From Haladaptatus sp. QDMS2 (GTDB lineage: Archaea > Halobacteriota > Halobacteria > Halobacteriales > Halococcaceae): a stretch of 64,000 bases of DNA. Both the position numbers and the translations under genes were made by a program. The stretch is from NCBI RefSeq assembly GCF_029338295.1, contig NZ_CP119791.1:1488001-1552000 (forward strand), given 5' to 3'. Shown here in pieces: positions 7,441 to 15,681 of this stretch (its first letter is position 1; each line of letters begins with the position of its first letter). Below the pieces are notes generated by a model. That model did no database searches. It saw only the letters and a program-made list of their open reading frames with translations, and was not told where the DNA came from.

Positions 7441-9084
7441 TTAGCGGTTGTACGTCTCGCGGGCCGCCACCTGGATGCGCGTCCCGTTGTCGCTCACGTA
7501 GATTTTGTCGTCGGTCCGGCGGAAATCCAGGCCGCCAACCGCGACCGACTCGTTCGGGGCGGGAAGTAACGCCCGTTCGAGCGTATCGTTTCCACGGGTT
7601 ACGATGACGTCGTAGCCCGTCCGCGAGGGGGTGAACGTGATGTTCCGATTGGATACCGTGAGGTCCGCTCGCGACTCGTCAGAGGTGAACGCGAGCACCT
7701 TGTCGGCACCGCCGCGCTGGAGGTGAATCTTGTACACAGCGGAGTTACCGGCGACCGTCCAGCCGTCTCTGGTCACGGTGACCGTCTCCTGCCAGCCGAC
7801 CCCGCCCACCCGGACGGTTTCCTGCCCGGAGAACGCCAATCGCCCACTGGTCACCGCCGTCGTCCAGATGTGTCTCTCCTCGCTGATGACGATGACCCCT
7901 GAGGTGTTCACTCGCGTCGTCTCGTTGAACGCGCTGATGTTGACTGCCGACACCATCTGATTGGGTACGTCCTCAGCGTACGAGATGGAGTAGTCGCGTA
8001 CGTCTACGGGGTTCATTCCCGGAGCCGTCGCGTCGTCCACGGTGGTGAAGTTGACCGGAACCGTCGGCACGCTGATGAGCAGTAGGCCGAGGACGAGGAG
8101 GCCTGCGGCGGTCTCCCACCGGGAGAGGTCGATGTTCCCGACGAGCGGGCGGTCAGAAGCGGTCACCCCGGCGGCGATGAGAACCGCGAGGGCGAACACC
8201 AGCGCCGTCCCGAGCGCCCGGTAGAGGACGAACGTCTCAGAGCCGCGGAACCAGTAGACCGCCCAGAGGCCCTGCCCGACCGAAAAGAGGAGCGCACCGA
8301 GCCAGAGCCGAAGGGCATTCGGGCGGACGGACCGCCGACGGAGGAGCAACACCCCGAGGACGACGCCGGCGAACAGTCCGAGGGCGTGGCCCTGAATCGC
8401 GATAGAAGCCCACCATGGCGACTGAAAACTCGGTCCGGCCTGCGCTTCCAAGACGGGCATTCTGAGCGCGTTATAGATTAGGCTGAAGACGCTGCTCACC
8501 GAGAGCGCGATGATGGTAGAGAGCGGGTAGCGGACGAGTGCGAACCCCGCGAAGGCGAAGACGACGCCTGAGAAGCCGATGACCGGACCGAGCGCGAACA
8601 GGCCGGTGAAGATGCCGACGACGGTGACGGCGACGACGAACGCGAGAATGCGGGCGAAGGGGTTCGTTCGAAGCGAGGTGAACGTCTGCGTGCCGCGTTT
8701 GGTGGGGTAGTGACTCCACGCGTATTCGGCGAGGGGTGCGAGTGCGAGCGTCCCGATGAGGTTCCCCATCAGGTGGCCCGAATTCGCGTGAGAAAACGGC
8801 GCGGCGACGAGGCCGAGTGGATAGAGGTAAGACCACGCCCGGAAGGGAATGACGAGGGGGTTGTACCAGTCGTCGATGCCGCGCTGGACGAACAGATAGA
8901 CCGCGAGGACGCCGAGGATGACGAGGAGCGTTCCCCACGGTACGCCGAGGACGAATCGTTTACGCAGCGTTGCACCCCACCGACCGTTCGGACGGTCGAG
9001 GAGCCAGACCGCAACGAACGAGACGAGAACCGCAAGGGCAATCGCGAGTTGCCAGAGGGGAAGTCCAGAGGGAACGGAGACCAT
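7441..9084 (-). CDS. Rhomboid family intramembrane serine protease with large C-terminal domain
   Basis: A 547-residue polytopic protein. The rhomboid core spans about residues 45-250: the L1-loop/H2 motif FSHANSGHLMGN (97-108), catalytic serine in GFSG (Ser172) and catalytic histidine in IQGHALG (His233). These form the Ser-His dyad that cuts transmembrane helices of substrates. After the core there are more membrane segments (to about 335). A beta-rich, presumably extracellular domain of about 190 residues (about 355-547) with many N-x-S/T sequons follows, which is long for a rhomboid. The substrate is unknown. It is divergent from the metal-dependent hydrolase at 9183. Confidence 0.9.
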   Translation of the reverse strand: MVSVPSGLPLWQLAIALAVLVSFVAVWLLDRPNGRWGATLRKRFVLGVPWGTLLVILGVLAVYLFVQRGIDDWYNPLVIPFRAWSYLYPLGLVAAPFSHANSGHLMGNLIGTLALAPLAEYAWSHYPTKRGTQTFTSLRTNPFARILAFVVAVTVVGIFTGLFALGPVIGFSGVVFAFAGFALVRYPLSTIIALSVSSVFSLIYNALRMPVLEAQAGPSFQSPWWASIAIQGHALGLFAGVVLGVLLLRRRSVRPNALRLWLGALLFSVGQGLWAVYWFRGSETFVLYRALGTALVFALAVLIAAGVTASDRPLVGNIDLSRWETAAGLLVLGLLLISVPTVPVNFTTVDDATAPGMNPVDVRDYSISYAEDVPNQMVSAVNISAFNETTRVNTSGVIVISEERHIWTTAVTSGRLAFSGQETVRVGGVGWQETVTVTRDGWTVAGNSAVYKIHLQRGGADKVLAFTSDESRADLTVSNRNITFTPSRTGYDVIVTRGNDTLERALLPAPNESVAVGGLDFRRTDDKIYVSDNGTRIQVAARETYNR

Positions 9085-9182
9085 TACCCGTCTCTGAGAA
9101 CCTGCGACCTCTTTGTTCTGGCGTCACACGGCGTGGGCGGAGAGACGACACGTTTAGGCCGGTGGTGGGCACAGTGTGGCAC

Positions 9183-10013
9183 ATGATTCACTCAGACTGG
9201 GGCGACTGGCTCCCGAACGAGGTCGCGGCGGCGGACCCCGAGGGTGTGGACATCTGGTACCTCGGCTGCAATGGCTTCATCCTGAAAGGCAACGAGGGAA
9301 CGACCATCTTCATCGACCCGTATCTCGGGACGGGCGACCCGGGCCGGACGACTCGGATGGTTCCGGTTCCGTTCGACCCTGAGGACGTACAAGAGGCGGA
9401 CGCGCTGCTCTGCACCCACGAACACACGGACCACGTCCACGGCGAGAGCCAGGCCCCCATCCTCGCGAACACGGGGGCGACGATGTACGCTCCCGACGAC
9501 AGCCTCGCGGTGGCTCAAGAGGAGGGCTGGACCGACGAGTGGGACGTCTCGGAGAGTCAGTTCCACGAAGTTGCCGAGGGTGATACCGTCACCGTCGGCG
9601 AGTTCGACATCACCGTCGAGGTGGCCCACGACCCCGATTCGACACACCCCGTCTCCTACGTCATCTCCCACGACGCTGGAACGTTCTTCCACGGCGGCGA
9701 CTCGAAACCCGACGAGAAATTCGAGCGCGTCGGCGAGCAGTACGACATCGACCTCGGCGTGCTCGCGTTCGGGTCCGACGGGATGATTCCCGACAAACAG
9801 ACTCGCAAGCCGACGCACAAGAAGTGGTATTCGGACGAGAACGAGATCGTCGAGGCGGCCCGCGCACTGCAGCTAGACCGCCTACTGCCGAGCCACTGGG
9901 ACATGTGGAAAGGGCTGACCGCAGACCCGACGACGCTTCACCCACACATCCGGAGTTTCGAGTATCCGAAACGACTCGAACTCGTCGAAATCGGCGACTG
10001 CGTCTCCCTCTGA
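9183..10013 (+). CDS. MBL-fold metal-dependent hydrolase (UlaG-like)
   Basis: A 276-residue metallo-beta-lactamase-fold hydrolase. The metal site motif HEHTDH is at residues 79-84. A later GGDSKP contributes the bridging aspartate, and the C-terminal 'LPSHWDMWKGL' has the final histidine, as in UlaG (L-ascorbate-6-phosphate lactonase) relatives. I start at the ATG giving MIHSDWGDWLPNEV; the open frame upstream overlaps the divergent rhomboid gene and is not plausible. A GTTTAG-type box about 28 bp upstream fits. The substrate cannot be deduced, and nothing nearby suggests ascorbate use. Confidence 0.88.
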   Translation: MIHSDWGDWLPNEVAAADPEGVDIWYLGCNGFILKGNEGTTIFIDPYLGTGDPGRTTRMVPVPFDPEDVQEADALLCTHEHTDHVHGESQAPILANTGATMYAPDDSLAVAQEEGWTDEWDVSESQFHEVAEGDTVTVGEFDITVEVAHDPDSTHPVSYVISHDAGTFFHGGDSKPDEKFERVGEQYDIDLGVLAFGSDGMIPDKQTRKPTHKKWYSDENEIVEAARALQLDRLLPSHWDMWKGLTADPTTLHPHIRSFEYPKRLELVEIGDCVSL

Positions 10014-10067
10014 GCGGTTTCGTGAGATGAGTACCTATATTTTTAACTGAATATCCCGGGTAGTTTT

Positions 10068-11408
10068 ATGTGTGCTGGCGGAGGATTTCTCTGCATGAAC
10101 GACGCGCCTGCATCCGACGGGGTCGCCGTCTCGCTCGGAGACGTCACGATAACGAAAGCCTATCAGGCGGAGAAGTTTCCGGTTCCGGCCATCGAATTCG
10201 TCGTCGAGTCCGACCGAGACGACGACGTACTGGTTCGCGTAATCGACTATCCGCCCGAGACGGTGTCGAAAGACGACCTCGGATTCCATCCGGATTTCGG
10301 GGCCGATTACTGGACGGTCGCAGACGACCACATCGTCTTCGAACGAACCCTCGGTGCAGGCGAATCCTACACCACCGTCTACGGAATCCGCGAGGTGGAG
10401 GGTGACGGCATCGAAGCCTTTCTCGCGGAACCGGAACTCGTCGTCGTAGACAGCGAAGCCGACGTCGAGGAAGTCGTCGGCGAGGACAAGAGCAAAGTCG
10501 TCCGTGAGGTGCTCGCGGGTACGTCGGAGACGGTTCCGGGGGCGGAGTCGGAAGACACAGACCAGGAACCCATCGACGTGCCGGAACCGGAGGTCGGAGC
10601 GGAAACAGAAGAAGGAGAGGAGGATGAGCCCGAACCCATCGACCTCGAAGAACCGGCTGACCCGGCCACGGCCCCCGAACCGGCCGCCGCAGACGACCCA
10701 ATCGACGGCGAGGCCACGCCCGCTGCGCGTCCGTCCGAGTCTGACCGAAGCGGCCCGTCGGTCATGCCAGGAAGCGTCGCCGCCGCACTCGCAACCGAAA
10801 TTCGACAGGGTCGCGTTTCGGGTGACGACCTCGATGTCCTGCGCGAGGAACTGGACATCGCGGAGCGCGACGACAGCAAAGACGTGCGAATCAACCACCT
10901 CCAGTCGCAGGTGGCCGACCTCGTCGCCTACACGTCGGCACTCGAGGAGTTCATCGACGAGAACGGGCCGGGTCGCCAGCTTTTAGACGACCTGAAAAAC
11001 GAGTTCGCGAACGTCAACGACGACCTGCGAGACCTAAATCTCGACATCGAATCGAACGAGCGCGCCATCTCGACGCTCGAAGACGACTCCCTCGAACTGC
11101 GCGACAATATCGACGACTTAGACGAGGATACGGCGACGATTCGCGGCGACCTCGCCACCGTGGAAGAAGACGTCCTCGACGTTCGCGGTGACGTAGACGA
11201 ACTCGAAGACGACGTGAGCCGTCTCGACGCCACGATAGACGACGTGGTCGCCCAACAGGAAGAACAGGTCGCCGAACTGGCCGAAACCCACGAGGAACGG
11301 CTGGATTCGCTCAGAGCAGAGCAGGCGGCGCTCGCGGAGACGGTCGCCGAAATCAAAGAGTGGCGCAACCAACTCGCCGGTGTGTTCGGGAGTGGGAACG
11401 GCGAGTAA
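10068..11408 (+). CDS. Conserved haloarchaeal protein with C-terminal coiled coil
   Basis: A 446-residue acidic protein of unknown function. Residues about 15-135 form a conserved-looking beta-rich domain ('VAVSLGDVTITKAYQAEKFPVP...'), followed by an acidic, Pro/Glu-rich linker (about 140-240). A long heptad coiled coil (about 265-430) ends in a short conserved tail. A strong TATA-like stretch at 10036-10047 is centred about 27 bp upstream of the ATG at 10068, which supports this start rather than the in-frame ATG at 10095. No signal peptide or membrane segment is seen, so it is probably cytoplasmic and oligomeric. Confidence 0.72.
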   Translation: MCAGGGFLCMNDAPASDGVAVSLGDVTITKAYQAEKFPVPAIEFVVESDRDDDVLVRVIDYPPETVSKDDLGFHPDFGADYWTVADDHIVFERTLGAGESYTTVYGIREVEGDGIEAFLAEPELVVVDSEADVEEVVGEDKSKVVREVLAGTSETVPGAESEDTDQEPIDVPEPEVGAETEEGEEDEPEPIDLEEPADPATAPEPAAADDPIDGEATPAARPSESDRSGPSVMPGSVAAALATEIRQGRVSGDDLDVLREELDIAERDDSKDVRINHLQSQVADLVAYTSALEEFIDENGPGRQLLDDLKNEFANVNDDLRDLNLDIESNERAISTLEDDSLELRDNIDDLDEDTATIRGDLATVEEDVLDVRGDVDELEDDVSRLDATIDDVVAQQEEQVAELAETHEERLDSLRAEQAALAETVAEIKEWRNQLAGVFGSGNGE

Positions 11409-11450
11409 CAACCGCAACCGGTTTTAGAGCCAGTCCCTTGCGTGCGTACA

Positions 11451-12377
11451 ATGACCGAGACGATTCCGGTCGCCGTGCCGCGCAAGGGCCGTCCCCTGGA
11501 AGCCGTCTTAGAACGGCTCGCTGCCCGTACCCGAGAACTCGACGAAACCGCACCGTTCGACGACGTTGCAGACCACGTCATCTCTACGCTGCGTTACGAG
11601 AAAGCCATCACGAAGGGAAACCAGTCCACCGACGAAACCGTCTACGAGCGACTGGCGTCCTACAGCGACCTCGCAGCCGACGAGGCACCTGAGTTCACGC
11701 TGCTACGCGACGACCGCGAGGCGATGCCACGGCGCATCGTCTTCGACAGCGTCACCGTCCCCGTCGGCGACGTGGAAGTCCAGCTCGTCGGCCGCGAGGA
11801 ACCGTTTCGGGCGCTCAGAAAACACGAGTTCGCCCTCGGCTTCGACAGCGCAGACCTCGTCTTAGAGGAGGTCGTCGAACTGCGCGAGGAACCGCTCGTG
11901 AGCATCGCCGACCTGAACGCGCGAATCAGTCCCCGCGATACCGACGTTCGCGTCGTCACGGGACTTGGTGATACCGTGTATCACACGCTGCTCGTCCATC
12001 CCGAGATGCGCGAGGCGATCCCCGACGTGCCACTTGGCCACGAGTTCGTCGAGGCCCACGAGGGACCGCTTTGCATCTCGCCGCGGTACGAGCGACTCGT
12101 GGAGGCGATTCTCGGAACCGAGGCAATCGAGGACGTCACGTTTTGCTACCCCAACGAGAGCGAGGAGGAAGAAGCGGCAATCGCGGATGTCGGGCTCGGC
12201 GTCTACCTCACGGTGACCGGTTCGACCGCCCGCGAATACGGCCTCCAACTCGGCGAACAGCTGTTCCCGAGCGAAACGGTGTTACTCGAAAATCACAAGG
12301 AAGCGACGACCGAGGCAGCGCGAAAGGCGAAGGCGCTGTTCGAAGCGCCGAAACTGGACACCGAGCTTTCGGTCTGA
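11451..12377 (+). CDS. HisG-like protein (possible ATP phosphoribosyltransferase homologue)
   Basis: A 308-residue protein. The start 'IPVAVPRKGRPLEAVLERLA' resembles the first strand-helix of HisG (the R/KKG substrate loop), and 'LGVYLTVTGSTAREYGLQLGEQLFPSETVLL' resembles the HisG stretch D.v.TG.TLr.n.L...e....S.a.L. The region between is divergent, and no other histidine genes are near. It may be a HisG paralogue with another role. ATG at 11451 is preferred to the GTG three codons upstream. It follows the coiled-coil gene by 42 bp and may share its transcript. Family assignment is by eye and only moderate. Confidence 0.6.
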   Translation: MTETIPVAVPRKGRPLEAVLERLAARTRELDETAPFDDVADHVISTLRYEKAITKGNQSTDETVYERLASYSDLAADEAPEFTLLRDDREAMPRRIVFDSVTVPVGDVEVQLVGREEPFRALRKHEFALGFDSADLVLEEVVELREEPLVSIADLNARISPRDTDVRVVTGLGDTVYHTLLVHPEMREAIPDVPLGHEFVEAHEGPLCISPRYERLVEAILGTEAIEDVTFCYPNESEEEEAAIADVGLGVYLTVTGSTAREYGLQLGEQLFPSETVLLENHKEATTEAARKAKALFEAPKLDTELSV

Positions 12378-12634
12378 AGGCGGCAGTTTTTCCGTAATCG
12401 ATAGCCGACGAGCAGTGACACTCGGTAGTCTGTCACGGTTTGTCACTTATATTGATTGGAGGAGTCTAATGATTCCAATGCGATTATAGAATATTAACAT
12501 TATAAATCATAAAGTTTTTTTATTGACTCGTAGTTCGCTGTGGTGTAGTGACACATCATGACTGTACACGGAGCGGCACACCACTGGTCCGCACAGCGCG
12601 ACGACCATCCCGCGAAACCACCCTGTCCACGCGC
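12378..12634. promoter_or_regulatory. Intergenic promoter region of the glyoxylate-shunt genes
   Basis: About 260 bp. The stretch 12447-12530 is very A/T-rich for this genome (several TATA-like boxes, for example around 12483-12510), so one or more promoters for the small gene at 12635 and aceA are likely here. I see no convincing inverted repeat. Confidence 0.4.
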
Positions 12635-12784
12635 ATGCCCGACCACGACGACTTGACAGCACCACTCGTGCCACACGTGACGGCGGAAGACGCCGACAGC
12701 GAACCCACGCCGACCGAACTGTACGAGGAACTGAAAGCACTCCGTGCGCAGTTAGAACGACTCGAAACACAACTCCAGGACTAA
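12635..12784 (+). CDS. Small 49-aa protein upstream of aceA
   Basis: Starts at the ATG giving [15 protein letters not shown] and ends 4 bp before the isocitrate lyase start, so it is almost certainly in the same transcript. The C-terminal half (about residues 26-49) is a heptad-like helix ([20 protein letters not shown]) that could dimerise. No family is recognised. The codon use is typical of the genome. It could be a leader or regulatory microprotein of the glyoxylate shunt, or an uninformative small conserved protein. Confidence 0.6.
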   Translation: MPDHDDLTAPLVPHVTAEDADSEPTPTELYEELKALRAQLERLETQLQD

Positions 12785-12788
12785 TCCA

Positions 12789-13802
12789 ATGCTAGAAGAC
12801 TACATCACCGACACGAATTTCGACATCAAAAACATCGACAACCCGAAGGCCCGACTGCTTCGAGAGAAGCTGAACAAGCAGGACTTCGTGTTCGCCCCCG
12901 GCCTCTACCACGCCTTAGACGCCCGTCTCGCCGAGATGGCTGGCCACGACGCCGCCTACATGTCCGGCTACTCGACTGTCCTCGGCCAGTTTGGCTTCCC
13001 TGACCTCGAGATGGTTACCATGACCGAGATGGTCGAGAACGCAAAGCGCATTGTGGAGGCGACGAACCTCCCGGTTATCGCCGACTGTGACACCGGCTAC
13101 GGTGGCATCCACAACGTCCGTCGTGCCGTCCGCGAGTACGAGAAGGCCGGCGTCGCCGCCGTCCACATCGAAGACCAGGTGTCGCCAAAGCGCTGTGGCC
13201 ACATCGCTGGCAAGCAAATCGTCTCCCGCGACGAGGCGCGCGCTCGCTTCGAGGCCGCCGTGGACGCAAAGCAGTCAGAAGACACTATCATCATCGCCCG
13301 CACCGACGCCTACGGCTCTGCGAATGGCGACTGGGAAGAACACTTAGAGCGCGGTCGCATCTACGCCGACGCTGGCGTCGACATCGTCTGGCCGGAGATG
13401 CCCGACCCGTCCCGTGAAGACGCCGTCAAGTACGCAGAGACCATCCACGAGACCCACCCGGACCTCAAGCTCGCGTTCAACTACTCGTCGTCGTTCAAGT
13501 GGTCCGAGCAGGAAGACCCACTCACCTTCCAGGAACTCGGCGACCTCGGCTACAAGTACATCTTCATCACCCTGTTCGCCCTGCACTCAGGCGCGCACGC
13601 CGCCTACGAGGACATGAAGAACCTCGCCGAAAACGACGAGCAGGCCCAGTTCGACTTAGAGAAGAAGTACATCGGTCACCCGACCGAGAGCCACCACGAA
13701 CTCTCGAACGTCCCGCGGTACCAGAACATCGAAAAGCAGTTCGACCCACTGGCCCGCGAGCGCATCGAGTCCTCTGAAGGCTTCGCCGAGAGCGACGACT
13801 AA
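12789..13802 (+). CDS. aceA: Isocitrate lyase
   Basis: Cleaves isocitrate to glyoxylate and succinate in the glyoxylate cycle, letting the cell grow on acetate or other C2 units. The protein has 337 residues, the short form typical of haloarchaea (bacterial AceA is about 430). The catalytic signature KRCGH is at residues 134-138 with the active cysteine at 136. [10 protein letters not shown] and IEDQVSPK upstream are the Mg-binding part of the isocitrate lyase/PEP mutase superfamily. It sits directly before the malate synthase gene (85-bp gap), which settles the assignment over methylisocitrate lyase. Confidence 0.95.
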   Translation: MLEDYITDTNFDIKNIDNPKARLLREKLNKQDFVFAPGLYHALDARLAEMAGHDAAYMSGYSTVLGQFGFPDLEMVTMTEMVENAKRIVEATNLPVIADCDTGYGGIHNVRRAVREYEKAGVAAVHIEDQVSPKRCGHIAGKQIVSRDEARARFEAAVDAKQSEDTIIIARTDAYGSANGDWEEHLERGRIYADAGVDIVWPEMPDPSREDAVKYAETIHETHPDLKLAFNYSSSFKWSEQEDPLTFQELGDLGYKYIFITLFALHSGAHAAYEDMKNLAENDEQAQFDLEKKYIGHPTESHHELSNVPRYQNIEKQFDPLARERIESSEGFAESDD

Positions 13803-13887
13803 CCGCCTTCGGACACCCGTGGGCTTCGTTTTTTAGTCGGACTCTCGACATAGTATTTTAACAAACGACACACCATACCACACACAC

Positions 13888-15189
13888 ATGGCAGAACGCA
13901 AACACGCACGGAAATTCGTTCGGACGTTCTTCACCACGCCGACGGCCGTCGAAGGCGAGGAAGACTCCGCGAAGATGCTTCGAAGCGCCATCAAACTCCG
14001 CGGCATGAAAGCCCCCGACGTCTGGGTCCCCGACAACGAGGACGCCACCGCACCCTCCATGCGCGACCAGGGTGCACGGAACATCGTCGAAGTCGTCGCA
14101 GAGGAAGGCGCAGACTTCCCCGGCGAGATTCACCCCCGCGTCGTCTGGCACCGCGACAGCCCCGCGACCCGGTATCAGGGATTGAAACACATGCTCGAAA
14201 TCGCCGACCCGGAAAACGGAGCCATCGAGAACATCGACGGCTTCGTCATCCCCGAGGTCGGTGACATCGACGACTGGAAGAAGGCAGACGAGTTCTTCAC
14301 CATCGTCGAAACCGAACACGGCCTCGAAGAGGGGAGCCTCAAGATGTCCGTCATCATCGAGAGCGGACAGGCAGAACTGGCCATGGGCACACTCAGAGAA
14401 GAGATGGGCAAGCCCACGAACAACTTAGAACGCCTGTTCATGCTGGTCGACGGCGAAGTCGACTACACGAAGGACATGCGTGCCATCACCCCGACGGGTG
14501 CGCTGCCGCCGTGGCCAGAACTGCGCCACAACACCTCTCGCGGGGCGAGCGCCGCCGGCCTCATCGCCGTGGACGGCCCCTACGACAATATCCGCGACGT
14601 CGAGGGCTACCGCGAGCGCATGACCGAGAACCAGGCGAAAGGGATGCTCGGCATCTGGTCGCTCACGCCCGGTCAGGTCATCGAGGCGAACAAGGGGCCG
14701 CTGCCGCCCGAAAACGGAAGCTGGCACATCGAACTCGGCGACCGGCAGTTCGAACTCGAACGAGACGGCGACCGCTGGACGTACAGCGGTGACCGCATCT
14801 CGCTTTCGACGACGGACGAGGGCTACCACCTCCGCCACAGCGGCGACGAACTGGACCTCTCCGAAGACGAACTGCGCGAAGAACTGCTCGACTTGACCGT
14901 CTACGTCCCGAGCATGGACGACATCGTGGACTCCATGGAGGAGTTCGAAGCCGCCAAAGACGCCGGACGGGGCGCAATTGCGATTACGCAATCTGCGACC
15001 ATCGTCATCGACGGTGTTGAAGTCGACATCAGCAAAGACCGCATGTGGGACGAGGCAACCTATCAGGCGGCGATGACGCCGATTACCCTGTTCCAGGACG
15101 TGTACAAAAATCGGTCCGACCAGCACGAAGACCTCGCAGAACTCTACAGCAAAGACGTCGTCGAGCGCGCGATGGACGTCGGGAACTGA
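13888..15189 (+). CDS. aceB: Malate synthase, haloarchaeal AceB type
   Basis: Condenses glyoxylate with acetyl-CoA to malate, completing the glyoxylate cycle with AceA just upstream. The length (433 residues) and sequence fit the haloarchaeal malate synthase described in Haloferax volcanii. That enzyme is much smaller than bacterial isoforms A and G and is related to the CitE-type barrel. Visible features are the N-terminal 'RKHARKFVRTFFTTPTA', the 'PDVWVPDNEDATAPS' acidic metal-binding strand and 'MSVIIESGQAELAM'. A TATA-like AGTATTTTAAC lies about 30 bp before the ATG, so it probably has its own promoter as well as read-through from aceA. Confidence 0.95.
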   Translation: MAERKHARKFVRTFFTTPTAVEGEEDSAKMLRSAIKLRGMKAPDVWVPDNEDATAPSMRDQGARNIVEVVAEEGADFPGEIHPRVVWHRDSPATRYQGLKHMLEIADPENGAIENIDGFVIPEVGDIDDWKKADEFFTIVETEHGLEEGSLKMSVIIESGQAELAMGTLREEMGKPTNNLERLFMLVDGEVDYTKDMRAITPTGALPPWPELRHNTSRGASAAGLIAVDGPYDNIRDVEGYRERMTENQAKGMLGIWSLTPGQVIEANKGPLPPENGSWHIELGDRQFELERDGDRWTYSGDRISLSTTDEGYHLRHSGDELDLSEDELREELLDLTVYVPSMDDIVDSMEEFEAAKDAGRGAIAITQSATIVIDGVEVDISKDRMWDEATYQAAMTPITLFQDVYKNRSDQHEDLAELYSKDVVERAMDVGN

Positions 15190-15303
15190 GCACACCCACT
15201 CACCCTGTTTTTCGCATCGCGCTGGTGACAGCGCCGTAGCTCGTCGTCGAAGTTTCAAAAGAACCATCACACGACCCGGTCCGCGTTCGCGTCGGGCGGG
15301 GTG

Positions 15304-15591
15304 TTACTGGATGTGGCCTTCGCGGCGCAGCTGGGCTGCGTCCTGCTTGGTGTAGCGCCACTCGATGTTGGCCTTCTCGTCTTGCCACGACCACGGTTCG
15401 ATGAGGACGACGTCGTCCTCGTTAATCCACGTTCGGTACTTCATTCGACCGGGAATACGACCGAGTCGCTCCTCTCCGTCCTGACACTGGAGACGGACGT
15501 GGTTGCCACCGAGCATCTCGGTGACGACCGCGAACATCTCGTCACTGTTTGGCATGCGGAGGTTCCTCCGCCCACCGTCTTCTTCGCTCAC
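15304..15591 (-). CDS. eif1A: Translation initiation factor aIF-1A
   Basis: A 95-residue archaeal homologue of bacterial IF1 and eukaryotic eIF1A, binding the ribosomal A site during initiation. The S1-like OB fold spans about residues 15-85, with '[38 protein letters not shown]' split over the first strands (GxxxVRL and IPGRMK are diagnostic), then DVVLIEPW. It is convergent with aceB. Haloarchaeal genomes often carry more than one copy of this gene; nothing here tells which paralogue it is. Confidence 0.95.
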   Translation of the reverse strand: MSEEDGGRRNLRMPNSDEMFAVVTEMLGGNHVRLQCQDGEERLGRIPGRMKYRTWINEDDVVLIEPWSWQDEKANIEWRYTKQDAAQLRREGHIQ

Positions 15592-15681
15592 GGGCCTACT
15601 ATGTGGTCACGACGGATAACTCATTGGAGATAGCTGCCAGCGTGTCACACGCAAAAAGAATTGGCCGAATTTCGCGGTACC

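Noticed and set aside
14425-15270. 281-codon minus-strand frame over malate synthase
   Set aside because: Antisense shadow of aceB; no promoter or family.
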